The translations under genes and the position numbers were made by a program. This document shows, piece after piece, positions 45,222 through 56,934 of a DNA stretch of 64,000 nt. The notes under the pieces are model-generated. The model was not told the DNA's origin and ran no database searches. It saw only the letters and a list, made by a program, of their open reading frames with translations. Position 1 is the first letter of the stretch, and every line of letters starts with the position of its first letter. The stretch is from Mactra quadrangularis (lineage: Eukaryota > Mollusca > Bivalvia > Venerida > Mactridae): contig CM046297.1 of the NCBI GenBank assembly GCA_025267735.1, forward strand, positions 37,164,011 through 37,228,010, given 5' to 3'.

Positions 45222-45495
45222 ACTACCCTTCCAATAATGTCAATTTTCCTCCAATAAGATAAGATAAGATAAGATAATCTTTATTTAGAGTCGGTTATAA
45301 TCAACCACATATAACACTAGCTTAAAGCTATTGTCAGACGATAGTCCAATAAGGCATATGGAGAAGTTTCCGGCCTTGTGGTAGGGTAGGTGAGTACTGG
45401 TTATAGACTAGGGTCCAGGAAAGCTAGGTTATGTGCACTGGCCAATGTAAAATAACAAAATTGTGATGACATGGTGTTTAACCCAGTATAGAAAA
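45222..45495 (+). mobile_element. SINE family S1 body, interrupted by a LINE 3' end
   Basis: TACCCTTCC and AATGTCAATTTTCCTCCA, then (after the insertion at 45259-45344) CATATGGAGAAGTTTCCGGC through GTCCAGGAAAGCTAGGTTAT and GGTGTTTAACCCAG. The tRNA head is missing. Confidence 0.85.
45259..45344 (-). mobile_element. 5'-truncated LINE 3' end with (TTATC)n tail
   Basis: Read on the minus strand it ends GACTCTAAATAAAGATTATC followed by (TTATC)n, i.e. a polyadenylation-like AATAAA and a simple-repeat tail. It is flanked by TCCAATAAG at 45250-45258 and 45345-45353, a 9-bp target duplication inside the S1 SINE. Confidence 0.8.
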
Positions 45496-45587
45496 TAATG
45501 ATAATTTCAAATTCAAATCAGGATTTTCAAGGTTTTGCAGAGATTTCACTAAGTATAAACTAGTTTATTAAACAGTAGCATTAATCG

Positions 45588-45813
45588 GTAGCCTGTTCAA
45601 TTATCCCGAACCTTCCAAAATGTTCCGTAACGGAAGTGTCGGAACAACTCAACCCAAAGACAACTCAACCCGAGACAACTCAATCCCCTACTAAAGGGTT
45701 GAGTTGTCCCAAATTTGAGTTGAGTTATTCTTGGGTTGAATTGTCTTCGGGTTGAGTTCTCCTGTACCCGTAACGGTAGCTAAACGGTAGCTAATGGTTG
45801 TTACTGAACACGC
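45588..45813. mobile_element. Foldback element family C, copy 3
   Basis: Left end GTAGCCTGTTCAATTATCCC, right end GTTACTGAACACGCTGC; these are imperfect inverted repeats and match element D's ends. Between them CAACTCAACCC units face GGGTTGAGTTGT units. Confidence 0.8.
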
Positions 45814-46306
45814 TGCTGTATTTTGGTATTTAAACTAAAGTTACCAACTGTCTATCATTGGGAGTTTTTATTGAAGTATATTTGTTACCAAATATTTGAA
45901 TGATATATCATAGATTTCATATTTGTGGTTGACAGGTTGCGATGACTTTTGATGATTGTTATTTTATGATTATTTTAACATTCACTCGTAGTTACTGATG
46001 TACGATCAATCGTGTGATTGTATCGCCTACGTGATTGATTGGCCCTCTTGATTGATTGGCCCTCTTGATTGAAAGTTTGACAAAGTTTGCGATGTCTGAA
46101 AAATCGTAGGTGTGAAGTTAGCAAAGTTTTTGGTGATTCTTTGGGCTGTTCTAGTAATAAGTTGGAATATAAAATAAAAGTATTGCTTAATATTTACTTA
46201 AGATTAATTAACTGTGATGTATATTTTAAAGGCGGGGGTGCAGCTATTGAACTTAAATAAATTACTGACTAATATTATATACTCTGTGATAAATAAAATG
46301 TTACAT

Positions 46307-46611
46307 GCCCAGCTAGCTCAGTTGTTAGCATAAAAGTCTACTAATTTAGGGATCATGGGTTGGGTTACCAGGAAGGGAATGCTTTCATTAAGCGTTGTCA
46401 TGAAATAATTTCTCTGGCTATTCTTCCTCCTGCACTGATTCTAAATCATGTAGGGCAGTTGTCAGTCACTGATAGAAGTAAACACCCAGTTACTGGTTAA
46501 TATTTAAATCCAGAGATTTAAACTTTCTAGGAATGGTGAGTAGGTTGACTGACTATCATGATATGATCTATAAAATGTGTTGCTATGGTATTGAACCCAA
46601 CCAAACAAAAA
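46307..46611 (+). mobile_element. SINE family S2, near full length, diverged
   Basis: Head GCCCAGCTAGCTCAGTTG (A box) and CATGGGTTGGGTTACC (decayed B box), then GTCATGAAATAATTTCTCTG, GGGCAGTTGTCAGTCACTGA, and the 3' end GTTGCTATGGTATTGAACCC with (CAAA)n. Confidence 0.88.
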
Positions 46612-46626
46612 CCAAGAACTTTAACC

Positions 46627-46850
46627 GTTCATAAATGGGTGACCATGAATTAAATGTCTATAAATGTGACCATGGCTTAACTGTCCATAAACTTGTGACC
46701 ATGGCTTAACTGTCCATAAACTTGTGAACATGGCTTAACTGTCCATAAATGTGACCATGGCTTAACTGTCCATAAACTTGTGAACATGGCTTTACTGTCC
46801 ATAAATGTGAACATGGCTTAACTGTCCATAAACTTGTGACCATGGCTTCA
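46627..46850 (+). repeat. 26/29-bp tandem repeat, about 8 units
   Basis: Units of CATGGCTTAACTGTCCATAA with either ACTTGTGAC or ATGTGAC spacers. The two spacer lengths alternate, giving 26- and 29-bp units. Confidence 0.9.
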
Positions 46851-47056
46851 CCCTGAATCAAGTGAGATTTGGCTAGATAAAATTGATCCTGGACATATCA
46901 ATGGTGTTAAAACTTTTAATAGCCGCTAATGTGTCTGTTTTTGTCTCTAATTTTACGATCTGAAAGATACCTTTGGGATCTTTAATGTCTGTAAAATGAC
47001 CATTACATGTCTAGAGGTCAGTAAGACTGTGTGAATTCATTCAGTGATTGTGTTTT

Positions 47057-47210
47057 AAGTCTACAAAGTTAATGGGTGTCCGGGGCAACCAAATTTTAGT
47101 TTGGGCAACCAACAATTTCTTTTGGGCTACCAAAACTCCACGAATGAGATATAGTGCTTGCTCTTAAAATGACCTGATCAGACAACCACTTTTATATCCT
47201 AATTTCTGTG
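47057..47210. mobile_element. MITE family B, copy 4
   Basis: AGTCTACAAAGTTAATGGGT at the left, GATATAGTGCTTGCTCTTAA inside and TATCCTAATTTCTGTG at the right. Confidence 0.75.
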
Positions 47211-47473
47211 TTTCAGATGAATGCTTTTTTTCCCTTATAATTTTGTCGAAATTTTTGTTATGTAAATTGTATTTAGTCAGTGTGAATTAATTATTTTTAT
47301 ATAACTCAGGGTACTTGATGTTTTCCGCCTCTTTACTATTTACTATTATGTTATGATGTTGTCTATCTGTCTGTCCATCTGTCCCTAGACAATTGTTGCC
47401 CGGATGATAATTCAACAAGGGCTGTACCTAGGTTCAGAAATATTTACTTTGGATAGCCCTTATGTCAAGGATC

Positions 47474-47653
47474 TGACCTATTGATTTTGAGGATCAGGGG
47501 CGTATAATGCCCCGCCCAGCTGACCTATTGATCCTGAGGATCAGGGGTGTATCATGCCCCGCCCAGCTGACCTATTGATCCTGAGGATCAGGGGTGTATA
47601 ATGCCCCGCCCAGCTGTCCTATTTAACTCAGGGGTGTATCATGCCCACCCAGC
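47474..47653 (+). repeat. 47-bp tandem repeat, about 3.8 copies
   Basis: Units start at 47474, 47521, 47568 and 47615 (TGACCTATTGATCCTGAGGA, then TCAGGGGTGTATAATGCCCC and GCCCAGC). Each unit contains a small hairpin (GATCCTGAGGATC). The last unit is diverged. Confidence 0.93.
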
Positions 47654-48154
47654 GGAGCTCTTGTTTCTCTCTAAATATTGTGAATACAGAATAATATAAA
47701 TATATATAATATTGATACAAAGGTCAGTGTCGTGGAGAAATACATATGGCTAATTTGCTTTATGCTTCTGTTTTTCTTTTTAATTGCCTCCAAGTTTTAT
47801 AAAATCATTTGTTCTATGAAGTATTTGTTGTTATGGTTAAATCATTTTCTGTGGAAATTAATAACTCATGTGGATGTAAATAGCAAAAAATTTCCTTAAA
47901 GCAATTTGAAATTTATTGCAAATATTTTAATCGGTGAAAATGTCATGGCTGTAATATCGTCTTGCAAATACGAGTCGACTGTTGTAATTAGCGAGGTTTT
48001 AAGAATCTAATGTCACCGTCCTCGTTATACGCGATTATAATTTGTATAGTTGATACTTCGGGTTAACAGTGCGTAACGAGGTTTTTAATTAGAGATGATA
48101 GTTAGTAAATGATTTACTGAAACATGTAGATGAGGTTTTATGTTTTAGTTGTTT

Positions 48155-48325
48155 TATTCATGAAAGGGAGCATTTATTGTTTAAATCCAGGTTTTTTTTA
48201 TTCTTCAAAGGGAGCAGATATTGTTTAAATCCAGGTTTTTTATTCTTTAAAGGGAGCAGTTATTGTATAAATTCAGGTTTTTTATTCATTAACGGGACCA
48301 ATAATTGTTTAAATCCAGGTTCCAA
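48155..48325 (+). repeat. 42-44-bp tandem repeat, 4 copies
   Basis: GGGAGCA(G)TTATTGTTTAAATCCAGG and TTTTTTATTC-like units begin at 48166, 48210, 48252 and 48294. The small ORF at 48177-48365 reads through the array and is not a gene. Confidence 0.9.
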
Positions 48326-49131
48326 TAAGTATCATGGATGGATTGAGTTTAAAGAAGGGGTCTGATAAAGGATTTCATCATTTGGATCATTTTAGGCAAA
48401 CCTTCGCCTAAAATTTTTAGAATAAGTAGTAAAATTGTAAAACTTAAAATTCAAAAATTTAATTGGATTTGTTTTAAAGAAAAGCTCCAAACATTGTCTT
48501 CCTTATTGAAATAAATTTGGCCATGATTCTAATTAAATCATGCTGACCTGTGACGTTCATTACATGGGTTTTAATCCGAGTCTAGAGAGGTCATAAGTAT
48601 GTTTGATAAATGGTATTAAATCTAAAACAAAGAAGAAACAAATCGAAATAAAACCTTGAACAGTAGTTAAACGATCAATTTATACTGTAATTTATTCATA
48701 TTAATACATTACCAAATAACAATAAAATTCTATCATTAAAAATGTTCTCCATTTTTTACTCATACTCAAAGTTAAACAAAACATCTTTTTCATTGATTAA
48801 ATGAACCAGTCTATGTTAATTTTATTTTTATTGTTGTAGGACACAGTCTATCTTAATTAGTTTTCATTTTCAAACTTTTTCATCATCGTTAACATTTATT
48901 TCTTTGATCAGTGAATAATTGTTTCCTCTGACTCACGACCTACTTTAAAAATTGGGTCAATGCAAAACTGACCTACAGCGTTCTTTATTTAAATGATGTT
49001 AGACTATTTGAGCGCTGACCGTCTAAGTATAATGTAAGAAAACTGATAAAATTTGTCTGTTCGATTCATCAATTCCATTTAAAATCAACGAGCTAATTGC
49101 TCTGTCCGGCGCTGGGGTTTAGTTCACAATA

Positions 49132-49303
49132 TGATCACCTTCAGACAGGAGATCCTTCACAGTACCCTATAACACCTTGGTGGAGTGGAACAACTGTTGG
49201 TTAAGTTCTTGTTCATGGAAATTTGCAGTGCCTCTAGTGGAGCTCTACCAATAGACCTCTCGATCCCTAAGCGCACTTCCTACCATGGGACAACTGCTCC
49301 TAG
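49132..49303 (-). mobile_element. SINE family S3, copy a
   Basis: On the minus strand: tRNA-like head (GTAGGAAGTGCGCTTAGGGA, then TCGAGAGGTC), followed by a body shared with 55690-55851 (CACTCCACC, GGTACTGTGAAGGATC). The head differs from S1 and S2. Confidence 0.75.
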
Positions 49304-49375
49304 ATGTTGGACCCTAAATGATAAAAGTTAGGAAAAAGTTAAAGTGCAGTATATTCCATATTCATTAGCATTAAC

Positions 49376-49455
49376 CATGCCAACAGTGGGGATCGAACCC
49401 TGGACCTGTCGATCCCTAAGCGCGTGTCCTACCAGTTGACCTATGTTCCTACATA
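49376..49455 (-). mobile_element. SINE family S3, head fragment
   Basis: On the minus strand GTAGGAACATAGGTCAACTG, then GCTTAGGGATCGACAGGTCC and AGGGTTCGATCCCCACTG. The B box (GGTTCGATCC) is well kept; only the head and a few body bases are present. Confidence 0.7.
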
Positions 49456-49948
49456 AACATTATTTTGCTTTTCATTAAATTGTATCTGTTTGATGGATCT
49501 CAAAATGGTTAGGTGACTTGTTCTCTCATGTGACTCATATTCTCAAAAAAGGGGCGTTTAATAAAACAGTCATGACTCTGTTTTCATTTAATTTGTTAAA
49601 ATCAATTTCGTTAACAATAAATGGTTTTCATAACTATATCACGAATCTTGAGTAATTTTATATCAATGTAAAATTAAGTGTATAGATGATAGAAAGTTTT
49701 GTATGTAAGTAGTTTTAAATGTGGGAATATATTATAAACGACCATTTATTTAAAATTTGAATAACTTTCAATCTTTCAAATAAGTTCAATGGAAGCGCTG
49801 ATCCAATTAAGTTAACCTAAATGAATTTATTAAAATTATATTTAACTGGTTTGTTTATTCATTCAATGTGCCTGACTTATTTGTGAACAGTCCAACCTGT
49901 GAATAGCAACCAGAAAATGTAAGAAAGATGGCTGCTTGAAGTCCTTTT

Positions 49949-50080
49949 CAGTCTACGAAATAAGGGGGCGTTCGATGCCCGGAACAACCAGACAACCACA
50001 AATCTTCAAATGAGATATAGTGCTTGCATTTAAAATGTTCTGTTTGGACAACCACTTTCATATCCTTATTTCGTACACTG
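49949..50080. mobile_element. MITE family B, copy 5
   Basis: CAGTCTACGAAATAAGGG at the left and CCTTATTTCGTACACTG at the right. GATATAGTGCTTGCATTTAA is shared with copies 3 and 4. Centre shortened. Confidence 0.8.
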
Positions 50081-50812
50081 TTTTTTGTGAAGCCGAAAAC
50101 TAAGATGTTTTAGGTGCGTACATTTTCTGCTTAGACCATGCATCAGTAAAAAATAATTTGTTTCAGTCATAATTGCATTGTCTCGTTCAAATAGTGCATT
50201 TTATTTAAAACAAATATGGAAAAATGTGCATATTGTCATGCAAGAGTTGTAGATCTTAAATGGCTTTGACCTCCAAAATGGTAAAAGGACATTTCTTGGT
50301 AATAAAAATGAACTTCATGAAAATGGGGCTTTAGAAAAGATGGCTTTTTAATAGGGGTGCATATTGGAACAAAACTTGACGTTACAAGATACTTGTAATT
50401 CTTTTTTCATAAGCATGGTTTAATACAGTTTGTCACTAACTGAGATTTTACTGTACATGTATAATTATGAAATTGAATTGAAATTTTAGAAGCATTGCAT
50501 ATCTGGGAATGAAAGATTTTTCCTGTCAAATGACTTTTTATCTATAGCATTTATCATGCTATTCAAGCCTTTCGTTGTGTATTTTGACACCTTAGACCAA
50601 ATTAAGTTATAATTGAAAATAAGAGTACATTTTTTTTTTATTTTGGAGAGGAAGGGCGATTAATCAATTGAAAATTGAGAATAGCTTTGGAAAGGGGAGC
50701 GGTAATTTTGCAATATTTTTTAACTTTTCTGTGAAAAAATGCTAAGATTCAAATTTGCGATCTTTGCGATATGCTTGATTAGTATTAAGGAACAAACAAT
50801 ACTCTTATCATA

Positions 50813-50885
50813 GGAGCAGTAGTCTGTTGGTTAAAAGTCAGTCTTTAGGGATCAGTAGGTCCCAGGTTTAAATCTTTTAAGGGGC
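50813..50885 (+). mobile_element. Possible SINE S3 head fragment, plus strand
   Basis: AGGAGCAGTAGTCTGTTGGT and CTTTAGGGATCAGTAGGTCC then CAGGTTTAAATCTT resemble the S3 head with drift. Confidence 0.5.
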
Positions 50886-52971
50886 TCTAAATGCTATTTT
50901 TCTGTAAGGGGTTACAAAGCTTATTTACTTGAGCAAGAATTTAATTGCAATTGCTTATCTCAACTCTGCTATAAATGGGTACTGTGATGGTCAATTGTTT
51001 GAATGATGATGATGATTAGGGGTTTATCGTTAAGATTTTAAAGTCGGCTTAACTTGTATTGGGGAGCAGTCTTGAAACAAAACTTTAACTAAACAAGACT
51101 TTTTGAACTTTAAGGGTATCTTTTCTTTAAAGCTATTGTCTATTGTTTTTTTTTTTTTAAATATAATTGTGCCGGAGATTAATAAATTAGGTCACGTCAG
51201 TTATTGAAAGCCAAACTGATCTTTCATGTTGATAAAGAAAATATGTTCAATAATAGTATGAACAATAATCATTATTTTGTTTATCGTAAACATTTTCTCG
51301 GTTATTCGGTTCATTTAACCGACTCATTCTTACGTCTACGGTTCATTTAACATCATGAATGTTGTCAGCGTAATTGTTTTACGAATGATTTTTTCTCTCT
51401 TGTCTTTGCCATCTAAACGTATCTCCAGTGACAGGAGAGTATCCAATTTTAATTGTTAACAATAGAGTGAAAATAAGGACAGAAATTTTTATTCTTGTAT
51501 CGAAGTAAGAATATACACGGTCCTGGTTTGCGATAAGAATGTAGGTCATCTACCGCTGCTTGAATTACCGTCATTGTATGTCACGTTTAAATTTCTTAGG
51601 GTAAAAAAAGAAGAACACAGAATTTTTTTTTTAATTAAGAAATGTTCAGAAGTGCCGAAAGAAATTGTTGACGACAAATTCAGTAGTAGTGTCATTCCTA
51701 GATAGGACTTCCAGTTTGATTCTAAAATATTATCTTATGCCATTCTTTCACCTAACTCTGTATGAAATAGGGCAGCTGTGAATTTTGTGAGACACTGATA
51801 TGTGCTACTAGGTTTATATACCTTGGGTTCCGAGATCTGGGATTTTCCTGTGAGTTGAGCAGCTGATGACTGCTGTAATATAATTGAAAATTGTTAAAAT
51901 GGAGGGTTAAGTACCAATAAGAGAATTGTTTATGCAAAATAGTGTGTATTATCTGCCATGTTGTGACTCGAAAATTGCTAAAATGTGACGCAAAGCAAGT
52001 ACTAGATTCCATTCCACTTTGAGCAACTGTTTTGTATTCTCAAGTATTGATAAAGAAAAGATTGAAGCAATCTTATCAGACACAAAATTCTGAATTGCAA
52101 AAAAAATGAGAGAAAAATGCTAATAAAACACTTGAGTCGGCAAAACCGTAAGTGTTTGATCGAGAAAATATAAAAATAAATCCATAGATAAAAAGTACAA
52201 AACTACAAAAAATATAACAAACTGATAAATTCTTTATCAATGCAAAAAATTCATGAAAACACATCTTACATTAGTAGTTAATTTTTGGCACATTAGAAAT
52301 ACCTGACTTTCAAAGTATACTGTGAAATAGGAAAGACAATACAGTTAAACTCTTCGTAAAGAAATGTTCGGTGATTTAGGCCTCAACTCAACAATGATAA
52401 CTGGTCATTTCTCAATATGATTTGATACCCTAAATGACCCCTTTTTGCTATCGTTATTTTTCGTTCAACTAAAAAATCAAAATTTGTTGTCCAGTTCAGT
52501 TAAGTTTTGTGATTGACTTCACCGAACATATATAGTTTGTTAAACTGCCAAATTAATTTATTGTCCACAACTTATTGAACTCAGGGGGTGATTTGGAGAT
52601 CTTTTTGATAATTTTTTATTTATTGATATTTTTTATTTATGAACATTTTTATTCATTTTATTAAAAGTTTTGACTATCTACTTTGAGAAACAACCAATTA
52701 TTGTTAAATTGATTTCATGTGGGGTAAAGTTATTTAAAGTTTTAACTTAAGTGACCAAATTACCTGAAAAATTGACAATTGGGGTAGCTTAGCTGGTACC
52801 ACCATGTGAGTTCATTTTTTATCAAAATTTGATGAAAGTGAACGTCTGATAAAAAAGTAAAAGTGGTTTATATTGATATAATTATTATAACTAAGGAATG
52901 TCAATTTATCAGCCCGGTCTAAGCTTCCACGACCCCACGCAGTAAATTAATGTGATGTATTGTTAAATTAT
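50886..52971. other. Intronic sequence without recognised gene
   Basis: Two minus-strand ORFs (51752-52012 and 52076-52264) show no recognisable domain; the second is low-complexity and F-rich. No transposon ends were resolved. Confidence 0.4.
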
Positions 52972-53315
52972 ATTCAACTGTCAAATGGCACATACATCAA
53001 ACCCTGCTGATTTGAATACTCAATATTTGTTTGATAATAATAATAATAATAATAATGATAATATTTATTTGGCATAGTGTACACATAGCATAATTACATT
53101 AACATATATCACAGCATGTTGTAATTAACCATGACAAGCACACCAACACCAGGGATAGCACAAAAAAGGGCAAGCCCTTATTTCCATTGTGGTCCCTGTT
53201 TGATAATCCCTGTACTTTGATAGGGATAACTTATACTTATTGATTGTAATTACAGAAGTACTGGAGTGAGTATTTAAATCAGCAGGGTTGATGTAGGCAC
53301 CACTGACAGTTGAAT
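52972..53315. mobile_element. MITE family O, complete copy carrying a LINE insertion
   Basis: The left arm ATTCAACTGTCAAATGGCAC to TTTGAATACTCA mirrors the right arm TGAGTATTTAAATCAGCAGG to TGACAGTTGAAT (about 48-bp inverted repeats). A 158-bp insertion plus its duplicated target interrupts the centre. A partial copy lies at 8808. Confidence 0.85.
53039..53196 (-). mobile_element. 5'-truncated LINE 3' end with (TTA)n tail, inserted in MITE O
   Basis: On the minus strand it ends GCCAAATAAATATTATCATT then (ATT)n. It is flanked by TGTTTGATAAT at 53028-53038 and 53197-53207, an 11-bp target duplication. No ORF is left. Confidence 0.82.
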
Positions 53316-54261
53316 GGAATAGTCCATGATGAAATTTTATTATGTTTTGGATTCATAAGCTCTTTAAACATTATTGTCAATTTTATGGGGGGGAAAAAGA
53401 CGCTCCCTTAATTTTTTGAAAACAAAATTCTTTATGATTTTTCCACCATATGTTTTTTTGTTATATTAAAAAATGATAGGTCCATGCCATTGAGGTAAGC
53501 TAACTACATGTAAGTATGTAAAGACGTAGATTAGTTTTGCGTTGATCTATTCAAAATGGTAATAAGGTCTTGTTCATTGAATAACCTTTGGTTTTTTCAA
53601 CGATGTTTCATGAGTTTTAATTTATTTTACATTTAAATAGACTTATTATATATATTTGACCATGTGTAGCATTAACTAAGTCTTTTTAGTGAACCCTGGG
53701 TGACAGAATACAGAATTTGAACTTTTATACAATATATAGGTAATTTATTCTAAATTGCTTTGTGTTTACGTTACCGTGGTGATAATTTTTCGACACTTTT
53801 TTGTAAATTTTGTAATGTATTACTACTTTATGAATATTAATTAGCATGTGACTCAGAAGTTGTTTTTTTGAAAATTTATGAATAAATTTCACAGTCATTG
53901 AACGTATTCTGATGTATTGTTAGACAATGTGAATGCAAGGGCAATGTTTTTTTACCTCATCTAAGCATCGTTACAGGATGGGCTTTTATGAATCGGGCTT
54001 TGTTAATCAAAGGGCTTATCTGTTGTCCATCATCTTTTAATCAAGTGAAAATTTGACAATGATATTGATTCCCTTCCATATAATTTGAAATGTTTCATTT
54101 CTCTAAACACATATTCAAAAACACATCAGGAAAATCAAAAATGAAAAAGCGCAGACCCTCCTCACAACAAAAACGCTTAGAGGGACGTATGTTGAGATTT
54201 ATTTATTTTATTTTATTATACATTGTAATTCCCCGTAACTCTATAACTCTATATCAATATT

Positions 54262-54500
54262 GTATTGTCCGTTTTTTCTCAACTGTCAAAGCTTGAATAA
54301 TTTCACGGTGACTGAATGCATTGTTTTTGTACTGGGGGCCTAGTTTTCATTAAAAATATCTTGACTAAAACTACGGCATAAGAAGCTATACTCGTTCATA
54401 ATACACACTTTCGAAAACTCATGGATGTATTACAACAAAAAAATTAACTAACGCATTCACCGTGAAATTATTCATGTTTTGACAGTTGAGAAAAAACAAA
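54262..54500. mobile_element. Inverted-repeat element P
   Basis: The left arm GTTTTTTCTCAACTGTCAAA, then TGAATAATTTCACGGTGA, is mirrored at 54449-54497 (TCACCGTGAAATTATTCATG; TGACAGTTGAGAAAAAAC). CAATATT occurs on both sides (54255-54261, 54501-54507), a possible 7-bp target duplication. Confidence 0.75.
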
Positions 54501-54507
54501 CAATATT

Positions 54508-54602
54508 CTGTTAACCATTAACAATTATCTCACTTGTTGTTACTTTATATAAATGTAACCTGTGTTTATACAATAAAGATTATGTTCTGTTCTGTTCTGT
54601 TC
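54508..54602 (+). mobile_element. LINE-type 3' end with (TGTTC)n tail
   Basis: ACAATAAAGATTATGTTC followed by (TGTTC)n has the form of a non-LTR element 3' end with polyadenylation-like hexamer and pentamer tail. The 5' extent is unknown; it may continue left of element P. Confidence 0.5.
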
Positions 54603-54730
54603 ACAATCAAATAACTGAACAAGAACTGAAAGGGTTTCCACCTTAAAATGGAAAGTAGAAAAATGCCACTTGGGATTAAAAAGGTTTAAGGGTGCACTAA
54701 TCTTACACTTATCCCCAACAAGGTTATGTT

Positions 54731-55024
54731 TTTACTTTTTTTTTACTAGATTTAATGCCGTGTCAACACAATTTAGGTAATTTACAGCGTCCAGCGAACC
54801 TAACCTAGCTTTCCTGGACCATTGTCTATAACCAGTACACACCTACCCGTCCACAAGGCAGGTAACTTAATTCTCCATATTATCGAATTAATGGAGGAAA
54901 ATCAACATTATTGTCAAATTTTCGTGGAAGGGTATAACCTCCCCGGATGGGATTCCAACCCTTACCACCTTGGCACGAGATTCCAAATCCTGGCGCACTA
55001 CCAACTGCGCTATCGACCCGGGAT
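54731..55024 (-). mobile_element. SINE family S1, full-length, minus strand
   Basis: On the minus strand: CCCGGGTCGATAGCGCAGTT, GGTAAGGGTTGGAATCCC, the S1 body, and the 3' end GTTGACACGGCATTAAATC. Flanked by AACAAGGTTATGT at 54717-54729 and 55025-55037, a perfect 13-bp target duplication, so it is fairly young. Confidence 0.92.
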
Positions 55025-55689
55025 AACAAGGTTATGTAAGAACAAACAATAACAAATTGTCTTTGTAAAAAATTTCAAACCATCTTTCATTTCACAAAGA
55101 GTAAATCTGTTGTCTGAGCATGCTGATATTAACTAACTGGAAAAAAAATCATGTATGGTATAATATTCAAAATTAGGTGTAGTCAATCATCTTGACTTAC
55201 AACTCAATTGTAATAACAAAGTTTGAAGTTTGCATAAAAATTGCCATCCTCTGCAAGATTTTTGTACAAGGTTAAGTAGATGTATGTCCTTATTGATTTC
55301 ATAAAAAATGTTGTGGATTTTATTACGACTGGGTCGGGTATCTTACATTTCCTTGACATAAAAGTGACGGGGATATGGAGAAACCGATTGCTCGGGTAAC
55401 ATTTAAATGAGAGTTACATACCTTAGTACGAACATGATACGTTTGATTGTCTAGGTTTGATAAAGTAGTTTAGTTTCTACTTTTACAATATGTTTGTAAT
55501 CTGATGCTCGCTCGACTTTATTTCTTATGCTCTGTATTTCGATGTGTCTTTTATTTGCTAAATTTTAGAGCTGCAACTATAACTATAGTAAAAAAGTTCG
55601 GTTTCGGCTTAAAGTCTGCTAAATATACATGTTCAGTTGACTTTACAATCTTGTACAATAACTCCTGATCATTTAAATTACCCTCAGGC

Positions 55690-55851
55690 TGGCGATCCCT
55701 CACAGTACCCGTTTACACCTGGGTGGAGTGGAACAATTGAAGGTTAATTTTTTGCTCAAGAAATTTGCAGTGCCCCAAGTGGGGATCGAACGTGGAACCT
55801 CTCGATCCCTAAGCGCATGTCTTACCACTGGACCACTACTTCTACATAAAA
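55690..55851 (-). mobile_element. SINE family S3, best copy
   Basis: On the minus strand: GTAGAAGTAGTGGTCCAGTG (A-box-like), GCGCTTAGGGATCGAGAGGT, ACGTTCGATCCCCACTTG (B box), GGGCACTGCAAATTTCTT and CACTCCACCCAGGTGTAAAC. The small plus ORF at 55728 is an antisense artefact. Confidence 0.8.
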
Positions 55852-56562
55852 GTATATTGTCTTGCATACTTGTAATTTCACAGGCAAATGTTAATCAATG
55901 TTTATCCTAAAAACAGCATTTTGCCCATGGACTAGAAATAGGACAGAATTTATGCCAAATTTTTCAAACTGTTGCATTTGGCCTCCATGGGGCTCAACAG
56001 TGCTAACCCTATTTTAACTTATCGTTATAAAATAATAGTCACAACAATTACACGTAAAAACATATCATATAAAAAGTGGTTTTTTTGGTTTTTTTATAAC
56101 ATATTGTCCTAAAACGGCTTATTCTCAAATTTAATGCTGATGATTGATTCTGACGAAGTTCAATTGATTATTGGAATCGGAAGCTTCCAGCACCCTGCTA
56201 ATTGATATTTCACGATAATCGGTACATCATTACCATGGACTTTAGAAGAGGACTGTATAGATTAATGAACTCTATATCGTACTGTAGATGTTTTCCAGAG
56301 CTTGAAATTTTATTGCAGACATATTAAAGGTTACCTCATTAAAATATTAATTATGTATTCAAATCTTTTATGTAATGTATCAAAATTTGCATGCTTCAAC
56401 TATATTTAATATAAAATGTTTAAAATGTCATTAATTTCTGAATTAACATGAAACATTAAACATCTCTCCTCTGTCATTGTAAAATGCATCATAGTTATTT
56501 TGTTTGCTATTATTATGCATAGACATTTAGCATCAAGTTTAATTTCATGTGAAAGATAATTT

Positions 56563-56639
56563 CGAGGGTTACTTGCAAGACTGTAGTAACTTGCTCTTTA
56601 AAGCAATGCACTTACTACAGTCTTGTGGGCAACCCTCGA
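56563..56639. mobile_element. 77-bp hairpin element J, copy 1
   Basis: CGAGGGTTACTTGCAAGACT then GTAGTAACTTGCTCTTTAAA pairs with GCAATGCACTTACTACAGTC then TTGTGGGCAACCCTCG. Nearly the whole element folds on itself. Confidence 0.85.
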
Positions 56640-56785
56640 TTTGGTTGTTAATAATAGGTACTGTTTAGAGCCTGTGACCAGCCTAAAGGGCTCAATCTTT
56701 ATCGGTTAAAGACAGAAACCCCATAGGTTATTTTTTTAAATTTCACATGTCTGTGGCATCCTTTTTATATCCTTCATTGTCTTAA

Positions 56786-56912
56786 TCCACTAGCCTCAAG
56801 CCCAGGGTTAGTGGATATTGATTCAGGCTTGTGAAAGTTGCTGATTTCATATACATATAGTTGGGCTGGTGGTAATTTTGCCCTTTCAACATGAAGAATT
56901 GGGCTAGTCCAC
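56786..56912. mobile_element. Dispersed element N with short inverted ends
   Basis: TCCACTAGCC at the left and GGGCTAGTCCAC at the right, enclosing CAGGCTTGTGAAAGTTGCTG and TATAGTTGGGCTGGTGGTAA. Partial match at 42150-42245. Confidence 0.55.
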
Positions 56913-56934
56913 AAGATTTTTTTCTAACATATTT

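Noticed and set aside
46000..46075. Duplicated GATTGATTGGCCCTCTT motif considered as a regulatory array
   Set aside because: Only two units, a simple local duplication with no further support.
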